In this document: positions 1 through 8,619 of the stretch, one piece after another | Position numbering within the stretch: the first letter of the stretch is position 1 | Layout of the letters: the number at the start of each line of letters is the position of its first letter | Made by a program: the position numbers and the translations under genes | The notes under the pieces: model-generated | Databases searched by the model: none | What the model was told of the DNA's origin: nothing | What the model saw: the letters and a program-made list of their open reading frames with translations, nothing else | Source: Deinococcales bacterium | Lineage (GTDB): Bacteria; Deinococcota; Deinococci; Deinococcales; JAAFIG01 | Direction: 5' to 3' | Assembly: GCA_025352125.1 (NCBI GenBank) | Contig: JANXTZ010000027.1 | Coordinates: forward strand, 1 to 50,750 | Length of the DNA stretch: 50,750 nucleotides

Positions 1-58
1 AGACTTAAAATCTGTTGTCCGTGAGGGCGTGCGGGTTCGAGTCCCGCTCTCGGCACCA
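1..58 (+). tRNA. tRNA-Leu(TAA), 3' part only
   Basis: The window opens inside the anticodon arm: the loop reads CTTAAAA between AGA and TCT, giving anticodon TAA. A long class II variable arm follows, then a T arm (GCGGG TTCGAGT CCCGC), the acceptor strand and an encoded CCA at 56-58. The 5' half lies outside the window. Confidence 0.9.
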
Positions 59-92
59 GCACGTTGCGTTAAAAGGTAGTGCGGCACGTCGT

Positions 93-169
93 GGCTATGT
101 AGCTCAGTTGGTTAGAGCACACGACTCATAATCGTGGGGTCAACAGTTCAAGTCTGTTTATAGCCACCA
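93..169 (+). tRNA. tRNA-Met(CAT)
   Basis: A complete 77-nt cloverleaf. The acceptor GGCTATG pairs with TATAGCC, the D arm is GCTC/GAGC, the anticodon stem CACGA/TCGTG carries loop CTCATAA (anticodon CAT), the T arm is AACAG/CTGTT and CCA is encoded at 167-169. The paired G1-C72 argues against the initiator tRNA. It is elongator Met or the tRNA-Ile whose CAT is modified to lysidine; sequence alone does not separate these. Confidence 0.93.
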
Positions 170-170
170 A

Positions 171-203
171 AAAGAACCCCGCTCTTTACGGGGTTCTTTT
201 GTT
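171..203 (+). terminator. Rho-independent terminator after the tRNA genes
   Basis: A perfect 11-bp stem, AAAGAACCCCG (171-181) with CGGGGTTCTTT (189-199), a 7-nt loop and a following T-rich tract. It ends the tRNA-Leu/tRNA-Met transcript. Confidence 0.9.
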
Positions 204-310
204 TTCAGACACCGAAACTCGAGTTTTGAAGCAATGACTTTTAGTGTGCCAAAAGGGTTTGGGTCACTCGAGAGACAAAGCATTTTAGACCGATTGCACT
301 TCGGAACAGT

Positions 311-322
311 TAAGATAAAATC
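311..322 (+). promoter_or_regulatory. Leaderless-type -10 of the type ISP gene
   Basis: TAAGAT at 311-316 is followed by six bases and then the ATG at 323. There is no ribosome-binding site, so transcription would start at or next to the start codon. The same spacing recurs at several other genes here. Confidence 0.55.
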
Positions 323-3300
323 ATGCCTTCCAAAGCGCCCAAATACATCAATTCGTATTACGAAACGTTACACGAAATCGAAATGCACGGCGCACTGACC
401 GAAGGCGCAGTCCGAATCGCGTTTCAGAACGTCCTGACCGAAGCCGCAAAAAAACATCACTTTACGGTGCTTGCCGAACAACACATCGAACTCGAGGGGA
501 AACGCAAAATTCGGGTGGATGGTGAAATCCGCGATCAGTACAAATTGCGGCGCGGCATCTGGGAAGCCAAAGACACCAGCGACAACCTGGACACCGAAAT
601 CAAAAAGAAACTGGCGACGGGCTACCCAAGGCACAATACGATCTTTGAAAACACCAAACGCGCCGTGCTGTTTCAGAACGGCGAAATCGTGCTCGATACT
701 GACATTACAAAAGCCGACAACCTCGAGCAACTGCTGCACCAATTTCTGGCGTACACGCAACCGCAAATCGAGAGCTTCCATCATGCCGTGACCGAATTCA
801 AACGCCAGATTCCAAAACTTGGCGAGAGTCTGGCGCAGATCATTCAAAAAGCAAAACGCGACAACAAAACCTTCAAAGCCAGCCTGGAGACCTTCTGGGA
901 ACTCTGCAAATCGAGCTTAAACCCCAGCACCAAACTCGAGGAAGTCGAAGACATGCTGGCGCAACACTTGTTGACCGAACGCATTTTTCGCAGTGTTTTC
1001 AACAACCCCGACTTTGTCACCCGCAACGCCATCGCCCGCGAACTCGAGAAGGTCGTGACCGCACTGACCAGCAAAAGTTTTTCTCGAGCCGATTTTTTGA
1101 GCAAGCTCGATTACTTTTACAAAGCCATTGAGGAAGCCGCCCGCACGATTGGCGATTACAGCGAAAAGCAATCGTTTTTAAACACCGTTTACGAACAATT
1201 TTTTCGCAGTTACAGCACCGACACCGCCGACACCCACGGCATTGTGTACACCCCCGCACCGATTGTCAAATGGATGGTCGCCAGCGTCGAAAAAGCCTTG
1301 CAACAAGAATTTGGCAAATCGTTAAGCGACACCGGCGTTCATGTCCTAGACCCCTGCGTTGGCACTGGCACGTTCATGCTCGAGTTGATGGAACGCATCG
1401 GCAACAGCAACCTGCCGCACAAGTACGCCCACGAATTGCACTGCAACGAAGTCTTGTTGCTGCCGTATTACATTGCCGCCCAGAACATAGAACACGAGTA
1501 TTTTGAACGCACCGGCGAGTACAAACCCTTTGACGGCATTGTTTTTGCCGACACCCTGGACATGAAACGCGTTCAAGCCGACATGTTTGCCCCAGAGAAC
1601 ACCGAACGGATTGCCGCCCAAGAAAAAACCGAGATTTTTGCGATTATTGGCAATCCACCGTACAACGCAACTCAAGAAAATGAAGGTGACAATAACAAAA
1701 ATCGTAAATACCCCGAATTGGATCTAAGAATTCGGAAGACATATGTTAAAAATTCTCGAGCATCATCACATAATAAAATCTATGATATGTATGTTCGATT
1801 CTTTCGGTGGGCAATAGATAGATTAGAAGATCGAGATGGGATAATATGCTTAGTTACCAACAATTCATTTTTAAATCAGTATGCTTTTGATGGTATGAGA
1901 AAAGAAATTCTTAAAGACTTTACTTCGATTTATATTTTTGACTTAGGAGGTAATGTAAGACAAAATCCGTCAATATCAGGAACTACTCATAATGTATTTG
2001 GTATACAAGTTGGTGTAACAATCAGCTTACTTATAAGAAATTATGCCAAATTTCCTGATAAAAAACTGGTATTTTTAAAACATTTTAAGATTGATGAAAT
2101 GATTAAAAAACAAGCTAAATATTCTTTTCTAGAAAAATCTAGCGATATTGATGGTTTAAATTGGACAAATTTAGCTTGGAATGATAATGGAAGTTGGTTT
2201 GATAATGAAAATTCGGATCACTATTCTATTTTTCCAGTAATGGCAAGTAAAGAAGCTCGAAATAGCATTGTGGGGAGCGAAAATGTAATATTTAAAAGCT
2301 ATAGTCTTGGAATTTCAACAAATAGAGACGAATGGACATACGATTTTTCATTTGACAAATTGGTAGAAAAAATTAACTTAACTATTGATTTTTATAACTC
2401 TGAAGTTGATAGATGGCAAAGAAAATCAAATTCAATAACAGTTGTTGATGATTTTGTTTTATATAAAGATGATAAAATAAAATGGAGTCGAGATCTAAAA
2501 GCAGACTTAAAAAGAAAAAGACTATCCGAATACTCTAAAGAAAAAATTCGAGTATCTTTATATCGTCCATTTATTAAGCAAAATTTATTTTTAGATAGGA
2601 TTATGAATGAAGAGGTTTACAGTCAGCCTAAAATATTTCCTAATAATTTATCCGAATTAGAGAATTTGGCAATTTGTGCTACTGGTGCTGGATCTGAGAA
2701 ACCTTTTATGGTGTTAGTAGCAACCACAATTTCAGACCTTCATCTGGTTGGCTCTGGTGCTGGATCACAATGCTTTCCCTTCTACGTTTACAACGAAGAC
2801 GGTTCTCACCGCCGCGAAAACATTACGGACTGGGCGCTCGAGCAATACCAGAACAAATACGGAAAAGACATTACCAAATGGGACGTGTTCCACTCCATTT
2901 ACGGACTGCTGCACAGCCCCGAATACCGAACCAAATACGCGGCAAACTTAAAACGCGAACTGCCACGAATTCCACTGGTCACACCTGCGGCGTTCAAAGG
3001 ATTTCTCGAGGCTGGACGCTTGCTTGCCAAACTTCATGTGGAATACGAAACCGCGCCAGAATTTAAGCTCAAACACCTCGAGAATCGGGACGTGCCCTGG
3101 ACTTGGGTTGTGACCAAAATGAAACTCTCGAAAGACAAAACGCAATTGATGGTCAACGACGCACTGACGCTAACAGGAATTCCGCCCGAAGTCCTCGAGT
3201 ACAGACTCGGCAACCGCAGTGCGCTCGAATGGATTGTTGACCAATACCAGATCAGCACCGACAAACGAAGCGGCATTGTGACCGACCCGAACAACCCCGA

Positions 3301-3409
3301 CGACCCCGAATACATTGTGCGACTGGTCAAAAAAGTGGTGACGGTCAGCCTCGAGACGGTACGAATTGTGAAGGGATTACCAAATCTCGAGGTTGAGGTT
3401 GATGCGTGA
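323..3409 (+). CDS. Type ISP-like restriction-modification protein without helicase domain
   Basis: A 1028-residue single-chain restriction-modification protein. The N-terminus has a PD-(D/E)xK-like nuclease signature (D66, then E81-x-K83 in WEAKD). A helical coupler-like stretch follows, then an N6-adenine methyltransferase core with the SAM motif DPCVGTGTF near residue 343 and the catalytic NPPY near residue 444. The C-terminus matches the type ISP specificity region (YRPF, FPFYVY). Classic type ISP enzymes are about 1,500-1,600 residues and have a helicase between nuclease and methylase; none is visible here, so it may cut like a type IIG enzyme. DNA from about 1674 to 2750, starting at NPPY and covering the recognition region, is AT-rich with A/T-ending codons, unlike the flanks. 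Substrate sequence unknown. Confidence 0.85.
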   Translation: MPSKAPKYINSYYETLHEIEMHGALTEGAVRIAFQNVLTEAAKKHHFTVLAEQHIELEGKRKIRVDGEIRDQYKLRRGIWEAKDTSDNLDTEIKKKLATGYPRHNTIFENTKRAVLFQNGEIVLDTDITKADNLEQLLHQFLAYTQPQIESFHHAVTEFKRQIPKLGESLAQIIQKAKRDNKTFKASLETFWELCKSSLNPSTKLEEVEDMLAQHLLTERIFRSVFNNPDFVTRNAIARELEKVVTALTSKSFSRADFLSKLDYFYKAIEEAARTIGDYSEKQSFLNTVYEQFFRSYSTDTADTHGIVYTPAPIVKWMVASVEKALQQEFGKSLSDTGVHVLDPCVGTGTFMLELMERIGNSNLPHKYAHELHCNEVLLLPYYIAAQNIEHEYFERTGEYKPFDGIVFADTLDMKRVQADMFAPENTERIAAQEKTEIFAIIGNPPYNATQENEGDNNKNRKYPELDLRIRKTYVKNSRASSHNKIYDMYVRFFRWAIDRLEDRDGIICLVTNNSFLNQYAFDGMRKEILKDFTSIYIFDLGGNVRQNPSISGTTHNVFGIQVGVTISLLIRNYAKFPDKKLVFLKHFKIDEMIKKQAKYSFLEKSSDIDGLNWTNLAWNDNGSWFDNENSDHYSIFPVMASKEARNSIVGSENVIFKSYSLGISTNRDEWTYDFSFDKLVEKINLTIDFYNSEVDRWQRKSNSITVVDDFVLYKDDKIKWSRDLKADLKRKRLSEYSKEKIRVSLYRPFIKQNLFLDRIMNEEVYSQPKIFPNNLSELENLAICATGAGSEKPFMVLVATTISDLHLVGSGAGSQCFPFYVYNEDGSHRRENITDWALEQYQNKYGKDITKWDVFHSIYGLLHSPEYRTKYAANLKRELPRIPLVTPAAFKGFLEAGRLLAKLHVEYETAPEFKLKHLENRDVPWTWVVTKMKLSKDKTQLMVNDALTLTGIPPEVLEYRLGNRSALEWIVDQYQISTDKRSGIVTDPNNPDDPEYIVRLVKKVVTVSLETVRIVKGLPNLEVEVDA

Positions 3410-3467
3410 TTGAACGCAGGTGAGGGTGCAAGGGCGACCCCTCCGTCTCTCGCTGCGCTCGAGCCAC

Positions 3468-3530
3468 CTCCCCTACTTCGCAGGGGAGAACAAGGGCATG
3501 GCATGGGCGCTACTTCGTGGGGGAGAACAG
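3468..3530. repeat. Short inverted and direct repeats beside DUF559 gene
   Basis: CTCCCCT (3468-3474) and AGGGGAG (3482-3488) form a 7-bp hairpin around ACTTCGC. The unit CTACTTCG followed by a GGGGAGAACA-like block occurs at 3473 and again at 3510. The stretch 3410-3842 has no convincing gene; open frames through it read as low-complexity peptide. Confidence 0.6.
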
Positions 3531-3610
3531 GCAGGGTAAATGTGCTGGGTTTTGTGTGGTTTCTCGAGAAAACTCCGCGCCCACCCAAACAAAAACCTCC
3601 TGAAAAGTAA

Positions 3611-3629
3611 CCCCCTATGCAATAGGGGG
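3611..3629. repeat. 8-bp hairpin in intergenic repeat patch
   Basis: CCCCCTAT (3611-3618) and ATAGGGGG (3622-3629) with a 3-nt loop. No T tract follows, so it is not a standard terminator. The adjoining GGGGGTCGCC recurs in the two direct repeats just downstream. Confidence 0.6.
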
Positions 3630-3658
3630 TCGCCGCACAACAATTGACTAAAAGTAAA

Positions 3659-3825
3659 CGCTATCGTCAAGCAAGCAACAAAAACCGGCGGGGGGTCGCC
3701 CTTGCACCCAGCCTGTTATCTCGAGTGTTGCAACTTGTAGCTAAAAACACGCTCGATTGTCAAGTAAGCAACAGAAAACCGGCGGGGGTCGCCCTTCCCT
3801 CCAGTCATCCCCTCGAGTATTGCAA
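3659..3825. repeat. Two ~75-bp imperfect direct repeats
   Basis: Copy 1 spans 3659-3733 and copy 2 spans 3750-3825. They share the order CGCT, GTCAAG(C/T)AAGCAACA, AAACCGGCGGGGG, TCGCCCTT, then CTCGAGT(G/A)TTGCAA. Copy 2 ends 17 bp before the DUF559 start, so it may carry that gene's upstream signals. The origin of the duplication is unclear. Confidence 0.75.
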
Positions 3826-3842
3826 AACAGGTAAAATCGGTT

Positions 3843-4205
3843 GTGAAAACCTACAACCGTAAACTGATTCCTTTCGCGCAACAAATGCGGCGTGAGATGA
3901 CCAGAGCCGAGGCGCGGTTGTGGTTTGGGTTACTGCGGGATTTTACGCCTCGAGTTCGGCGGCAACGTCCTTTTGGGCGCTTTATCGTGGATTTTTATTG
4001 TGCGGCTTGCAAGGTGGTGATTGAAGTTGATGGAGCGCAACATTTCACGCCTGAAGGTTTGGTTGCGGACGCGGAACGCACGGCGTTCCTTGAGGGTTTG
4101 GGTTTGCGGGTCTTTCGCTTTTCCAACGTGGATGTGCTCGAGAATCTGTCTGGTGTGGGTGCGCGTTTGTTGGAAGTCTTGAAGGTTGAACTCAATCAAA
4201 TTTGA
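3843..4205 (+). CDS. DUF559 endonuclease-fold protein
   Basis: A 120-residue protein starting at GTG, with TAAAAT ending 5 nt upstream and no Shine-Dalgarno. It matches the DUF559 family, small proteins with a fold like the very-short-patch-repair (Vsr) endonuclease: an N-terminal helix (AEARLWFGLL), RRQRPFGRFIVDFYC, then the acidic core VIEVDGAQH and a C-terminal VFRFSN strand. The core acidic residues suggest nuclease chemistry, but the family's substrate is not established. It sits alone between repeats and a convergent glycosidase gene; its role here is unknown. Confidence 0.85.
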   Translation: MKTYNRKLIPFAQQMRREMTRAEARLWFGLLRDFTPRVRRQRPFGRFIVDFYCAACKVVIEVDGAQHFTPEGLVADAERTAFLEGLGLRVFRFSNVDVLENLSGVGARLLEVLKVELNQI

Positions 4206-4280
4206 TGCTCGAGCACGTGAGGGGGTTAATCCTGATGCTCGAGCTTCATTTCGTTGCCGTTTAACGCATCTCGAGAAACC

Positions 4281-6812
4281 TTAACTTTTCCCGCCCATTA
4301 CCGTGGTCTGCACCAACCCAAACGATGCTCGAGCGCGAATGTCAGTCGATGAGCTTCCGATCAGCACTTCAAACTCGCCCGTTTCGGCAACCCAAGCGTG
4401 TTGCAGGTCGTCCCAGAACGCAAAATCTCGAGGCTCGAGGTTGAGGGTGACGGTTTTGGTTTCTCCAGGCTCGAGGGAGATTTTGCTGAAGTTTTTGAGT
4501 TCTTTGTTCGGGCGGTGAACGCTGGCGGTCACGTCACTCACGTAAACTTGCAGGATTTCTGACCCCGCTCGAGTGCTGGTGTTGGTTAAGTCCACTTGAA
4601 TGCTGAGGTTTTGATCTGGCTCGAGTTTGTCGGTGCTCAGGCGTAAGTTGTTGTACTCAAAGCTCGAGTATGAAAGCCCAAAACCGAATGGAAACAGGGG
4701 CGTGACGGCTTTTTTCTCGTAATACCGATAACCGACGAAAATCCCCTCGCCGTAATACACGCGCCCGTTGTCACCTGGGTAATTGATGAACGTTGGGTTG
4801 TCCTCGAGCCTTAAGGGGTAGGTTTGGGTCAGTTTGCCGCTTGGATTCACAATGCCAAACAACACATCGGCAATCGAATTCCCGCACTCCTGTCCAGGAA
4901 ACCAAGCCTGAACCACGCCAGCAACCCGCTCGAGCCAGGGCATGACAACCGGCGAACCCGTTTGAAGCACGACAATCGTCTTGGGGTTGGCTGCCGCCAC
5001 ACGTTCAATCAGCGCGACCTGTTCGCCTGGAAGCTCGAGGTTGATGCGGTCGTGTCCTTCAGATTCCCAGTCGCCGTTTGTGCCAACGAACACCAGTGCC
5101 ACGTCCGAATTGGCTGCGAGAGTCGCGGCGCGATCTATGGCGTCGCTGGCAATCGGTGGCAGGTGTCCCAAGCGGAAGGCAGCGAAAAAACGGACATCGG
5201 CGTTGTTGTACTCGAGGCTGAGTTGATAGGTCTTTCCAGCGATCAGCGAAATGCTGCCGGTGGCTTCTGTGCTGCCAAAACCAAAGAAACTCTCGCCTTT
5301 GGTTTGACCCGTCCAGTTGTCAACGACTTCTTGTCCGTCCACCAGAACACGGGTTTTGCCAACGCTTTGCACGCCAAATTGATGAACGCCGCTCGAGTCT
5401 GGAGTGTAGGTGGTGCTTAATCGTGCTGAGAACTCGGTTGGGTTGACTCCAGGCGCAATTTCACCAAACATCAACTGCTCGCTGCCCTGAACCACCTGGC
5501 GGCTGACTGCCGCACCGCTCAAATCGTGGTTGTTAAAATATTCGAGCTTGAAACCAGACCCAGAACCAGTGTTGACCTGTTTCCCCTCGAGTTTCGGCAG
5601 CAACTTGTGATTGGTGCAACCCAGTTCGTAACCGAGTGCCACATCGTTTGCTACAGCGTTTTGCAAGCCCTCAAACGGATTGACCACATAATGGGCACTG
5701 ACCTGAGCGCTGCCGCCGCCCATGATCTGGGCGGTTTTGACGTTGGGTCCAATCACGGCAATGGATTTGAGTTTGGATTTCTCGAGCGGCAAAATATTGT
5801 CGGCGTTCTTTAACAGCACCATGCTTTCGCTGGCGGCACGGCGTATCAAAGTCCGGTGCTCGGGGCGGTCAAGCGCTTGCTCGGGTTTGGGTTTGGGGTC
5901 TTCAAACGCGCCTGCGCGTTCAACAATTCGCAAGATACGCCGTGCCGCCTCATCAATCGCCTCGAGATTGACCGTTCCAGATTCCACCGCTTTGACCAGC
6001 GCCTCACCGCGCCAACGGGTTGGTCCTGGCATCTCGAGGTCGAGTCCGTTGTTGGCGGCGTTGACGGTGCTGTTCGTGCCCGTCCAATCGGACATCACCA
6101 TGCCATCAAAACCGTACTCGGTCTTGAGAATACCTTGCAATAATTCCGCGTTTTCATCGCTATGAGTGCCATTGATTTTGTTGTACGAGGACATCACGCC
6201 CCAGGTTTTGGCGACCTTCACGGCGGCTTCAAATGGCGGCAGGTAAATCTCGCGCAGGGTGCGCTCAGAAATTTCGCTGCTGATGGTGTTGCGCTGAAAT
6301 TCGGATTCGTTGCCAATAAAATGCTTGACCGTCGCGCCAACTTTTTGCGATTGCAAGCCCGTGATGTAACCGACCGCCATCTGCGCGGTCAGGTATGGGT
6401 CTTCGGAATAACACTCGAAATTGCGCCCGTTCAGCGGCGAACGGTGAATGTTGACTGTCGGCGCGAGCAGCATCTGCGCCCCTTTTGACTTCGCCTCCTG
6501 CCCAAGTGCCGCACCAACCTCAAACATCAAATCTCGGTCCCAACTCGAGGCGAGTGCCACCCCGACAGGAAAACACGCCGCCGTGACGCCCGAGCTGACC
6601 AACGACCCGCCACCCCGAGCGCCGTTCGGACCGTCGGAAACTTTGATCGATGGAATGCCCAGGCGCGGGATTGCCACGGTTTCCCAGAAGTTTGCGCCCG
6701 CCATCAGCGATACTTTTTCGGTCAGGGTCAGTTGTGCCAGCAGCGATTCGATACGGTCTTGTTGCTCGAGCGTGTTCATTGGTTTCTCCTGTACAGATTT
6801 AAAAATAGTCAT
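4281..6812 (-). CDS. Beta-glucosidase-like GH3 glycoside hydrolase with PA14 domain
   Basis: A glycoside hydrolase family 3 protein of 843 residues from this start. Order: GH3 N-terminal barrel with KHFIGNESE and the nucleophile Asp in MVMSDWTGT (about D242), the first part of the C-terminal sandwich, an inserted PA14 sugar-binding domain (about 435-565), the rest of the sandwich (GDWESEGHDR, probable acid/base region) and a fibronectin III-like end. This layout is typical of beta-glucosidases and related exo-hydrolases. No signal peptide is seen, so it probably acts in the cytoplasm. Two starts have good sites: ATG at 6812 after AAGGAGA, and in-frame ATG at 6779 after AGGAGA. The LacI-type gene lies 77 nt upstream, probably in the same transcript, so an imported oligosaccharide is a likely substrate and inducer source. 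Confidence 0.92.
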   Translation of the reverse strand: MTIFKSVQEKPMNTLEQQDRIESLLAQLTLTEKVSLMAGANFWETVAIPRLGIPSIKVSDGPNGARGGGSLVSSGVTAACFPVGVALASSWDRDLMFEVGAALGQEAKSKGAQMLLAPTVNIHRSPLNGRNFECYSEDPYLTAQMAVGYITGLQSQKVGATVKHFIGNESEFQRNTISSEISERTLREIYLPPFEAAVKVAKTWGVMSSYNKINGTHSDENAELLQGILKTEYGFDGMVMSDWTGTNSTVNAANNGLDLEMPGPTRWRGEALVKAVESGTVNLEAIDEAARRILRIVERAGAFEDPKPKPEQALDRPEHRTLIRRAASESMVLLKNADNILPLEKSKLKSIAVIGPNVKTAQIMGGGSAQVSAHYVVNPFEGLQNAVANDVALGYELGCTNHKLLPKLEGKQVNTGSGSGFKLEYFNNHDLSGAAVSRQVVQGSEQLMFGEIAPGVNPTEFSARLSTTYTPDSSGVHQFGVQSVGKTRVLVDGQEVVDNWTGQTKGESFFGFGSTEATGSISLIAGKTYQLSLEYNNADVRFFAAFRLGHLPPIASDAIDRAATLAANSDVALVFVGTNGDWESEGHDRINLELPGEQVALIERVAAANPKTIVVLQTGSPVVMPWLERVAGVVQAWFPGQECGNSIADVLFGIVNPSGKLTQTYPLRLEDNPTFINYPGDNGRVYYGEGIFVGYRYYEKKAVTPLFPFGFGLSYSSFEYNNLRLSTDKLEPDQNLSIQVDLTNTSTRAGSEILQVYVSDVTASVHRPNKELKNFSKISLEPGETKTVTLNLEPRDFAFWDDLQHAWVAETGEFEVLIGSSSTDIRARASFGLVQTTVMGGKS

Positions 6813-6889
6813 TGCATTGTCTCCTTGCAACTTCGTCCCTTGCGAGATTTGTGCCGCTGCAAGTCAGGTTTTCCAGTGGTTGTGTGCCT

Positions 6890-7948
6890 TCATGCGGCGC
6901 TCCTCCAGGGTGGTTTAGCCGTTGAGGAGCGCACGATCAGTGAAGTCGGAAAGCACGGATGCGGCTCGTTTGGGGTTTCCCCTCGAGCCAAATTGCAAAG
7001 GAGCTGTGCGGCAGCCGCGCCCATCTCGCGCAAGGGTTGACGCACGGTGGTCAACGGTGGATTGGAGTTGGCAGCCCGCGCCGAGTCGTCAAATCCAATC
7101 ACCGACAGGTCTTCGGGAACGCGCAAACCCATGATCTGCGCAGCCCACAAAATTCCGATAGCCATCTCGTCGCTGGCGGCAAAAATTGCCGTTGGCGGCT
7201 CGGTCAGGCGCAGCAGGTTCAGGGCTGCCTCTTGTGCCGCAGTTTCGACCCAACAATCCAGGGTGTTGCAGATCACCAGATAGCTGCCTGGGGTGGTCAG
7301 CCCAGCCAGTGCCAGGGTTTCCAAAAAACCTTCACCGCGCTCGAGCGCATCCGCCCGAGGAACGTAAACCGTGTCCTGCCTGGATTTGATGGCTTCGGTT
7401 GGAAAGTGCATGTGTGCAATTCTGGTGTGCCCCAGCTCGAGCAAATGCCGTGCCGCCAGTTGACCGCCGCGTTTGTTGTCCGCCCGAATCGTGTAGGGTC
7501 CGTCGGCATTGATCGACACGACCGGAATCGAATTCATAAAAATCTGGTGTTCAATCGCCACGGGCATCAAGAGCAGCACGCCATCGGCAAGACTGCGCAG
7601 CAGGGTCGCCCGTTCGAGTTCGCGCTTAACATTGCTCGAGGTGGTGAAGACCGCCAGATCGAAACCGTTTTTTTCGGCGGCGACGCTCGCTCCCAGCAGT
7701 ATTTCGCTCAGGTACAAGGAATCAAACTGCGGCAAGATCACGCCCAACAAATTCATGCTGCGCCCAGCCAGCACCCGCGCCGCCGAATTTGCCACGTAAC
7801 CGCACTGGGCGATTGCCTTCAAAACCCGTTGACGGGTCTCTTCTGACATGCCATTTTTGCCGTTGATGACATTGGAAACAGTCATTTTGGAAACGCCGGC
7901 GACACTGCCCACGTCGGCAAGTGTGACTCCTGAATTGGATTGTGCCAT
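6890..7948 (-). CDS. LacI-family transcriptional regulator
   Basis: A 352-residue LacI/GalR repressor. The N-terminal helix-turn-helix and hinge helix are clear (VTLADVGSVAGVSKMTVSNV, then AARVLAGR), followed by a periplasmic-binding-protein-like sensor domain with AIFAASDEMAIG. It starts at ATG 7948 with GAGG 8 nt upstream. It precedes the GH3 gene on the same strand and its own promoter carries two LacI-type operators, so autoregulation and control of the glycosidase by a sugar ligand is the natural reading. The ligand cannot be read from sequence. Confidence 0.93.
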   Translation of the reverse strand: MAQSNSGVTLADVGSVAGVSKMTVSNVINGKNGMSEETRQRVLKAIAQCGYVANSAARVLAGRSMNLLGVILPQFDSLYLSEILLGASVAAEKNGFDLAVFTTSSNVKRELERATLLRSLADGVLLLMPVAIEHQIFMNSIPVVSINADGPYTIRADNKRGGQLAARHLLELGHTRIAHMHFPTEAIKSRQDTVYVPRADALERGEGFLETLALAGLTTPGSYLVICNTLDCWVETAAQEAALNLLRLTEPPTAIFAASDEMAIGILWAAQIMGLRVPEDLSVIGFDDSARAANSNPPLTTVRQPLREMGAAAAQLLCNLARGETPNEPHPCFPTSLIVRSSTAKPPWRSAA

Positions 7949-8011
7949 GAAAAGACCTCGTAAGGTGTTAAATACAACTAAACAACAGTGCTTTCAAACA
8001 AAAGCCCACGC

Positions 8012-8071
8012 TTTAGCGGTAAATCTGCTTTCTTTGGCGGTAAAGTTACAAACTTTGATCGTATTTGTCAA
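8012..8071 (-). promoter_or_regulatory. lacI/GH3 promoter with two tandem LacI-type operators
   Basis: On the minus strand, TTGACA (plus coordinates 8066-8071), a 17-bp spacer and TAACTT (8043-8048) form a strong sigma-70-type promoter. Two operator-like 12-mers with central CG follow: TTTGGCGGTAAA (8033-8044), overlapping the -10, and TTTAGCGGTAAA (8012-8023). Their starts are 21 bp apart, two helical turns, placing both on one face of the DNA. Confidence 0.8.
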
Positions 8072-8131
8072 GTCTCAAAAAATTGCAGGCGGGGGCTAAA
8101 GTGCCAGTGGCGAACAAGCGGTGGTCAACCT

Positions 8132-8253
8132 CTCCAAACTCGAGTGCGCGGCAACCCTCAAACTGGCTGCCAGCAGAAATGACAGTCAAAGCGTGACCCT
8201 TGGGTGACCGCCAGCAAATGTGCGTGAATTTCACAGACCACTCGAGTTTGGAG
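8132..8253. repeat. 15-bp perfect inverted repeat, 92-bp spacer
   Basis: CTCCAAACTCGAGTG at 8132-8146 is exactly inverted at 8239-8253 (CACTCGAGTTTGGAG). Each arm contains a CTCGAG. Nothing else I can name lies in 8072-8427. Confidence 0.8.
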
Positions 8254-8427
8254 TCTTGCTGCAACACAGTTCAGCATTTGCACAGCAAAGCCTGAAATCA
8301 TGAACAGGCGAAAAAAACGGCATGTGTTCGGGTTCGGATAGGTCAAACCCTCAAAGCCGTGCTAGAATTTCGCGCGCGCCCTGCAGATGCAAGACCCGCG
8401 CCGAAATCTGAGAAGGAAACCTGTTTT

Positions 8428-8504
8428 TGGTGCACCCGACAGAATTCGAATCTGTGACCTTTGCCTCCGGAGGGCAACGCTCTATCCGGCTGAGCTACGG
8501 GTGC
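8428..8504 (-). tRNA. tRNA-Arg(CCG)
   Basis: A full 77-nt cloverleaf on the minus strand. The acceptor GCACCCG pairs with CGGGTGC, the anticodon stem TTGCC/GGCAA holds loop CTCCGGA (anticodon CCG), the T arm is ACAGA TTCGAAT CTGT, and CCA is encoded. Confidence 0.95.
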
Positions 8505-8619
8505 GAACAAGACACCGAACGCAAGCAGGCATCTGACCCGAGCGTACAATGACAACCCCAAGAGTGCAAGAGTGCATCAACAAGTACAACGTGACCCAAA
8601 AGTCACAGGAGGCAGTAAC

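Noticed and set aside
93..169. Initiator tRNA-fMet
   Set aside because: Position 1-72 is a G-C pair, whereas bacterial initiators have a mismatch there.
3410..3610. 66-residue frame with PPSLAALEPPPLLRRGE
   Set aside because: Translated repeat DNA with hairpins; no start signal.
3659..3825. CRISPR array
   Set aside because: Only two units, each about 75 bp, with no spacers and no cas genes in the window.
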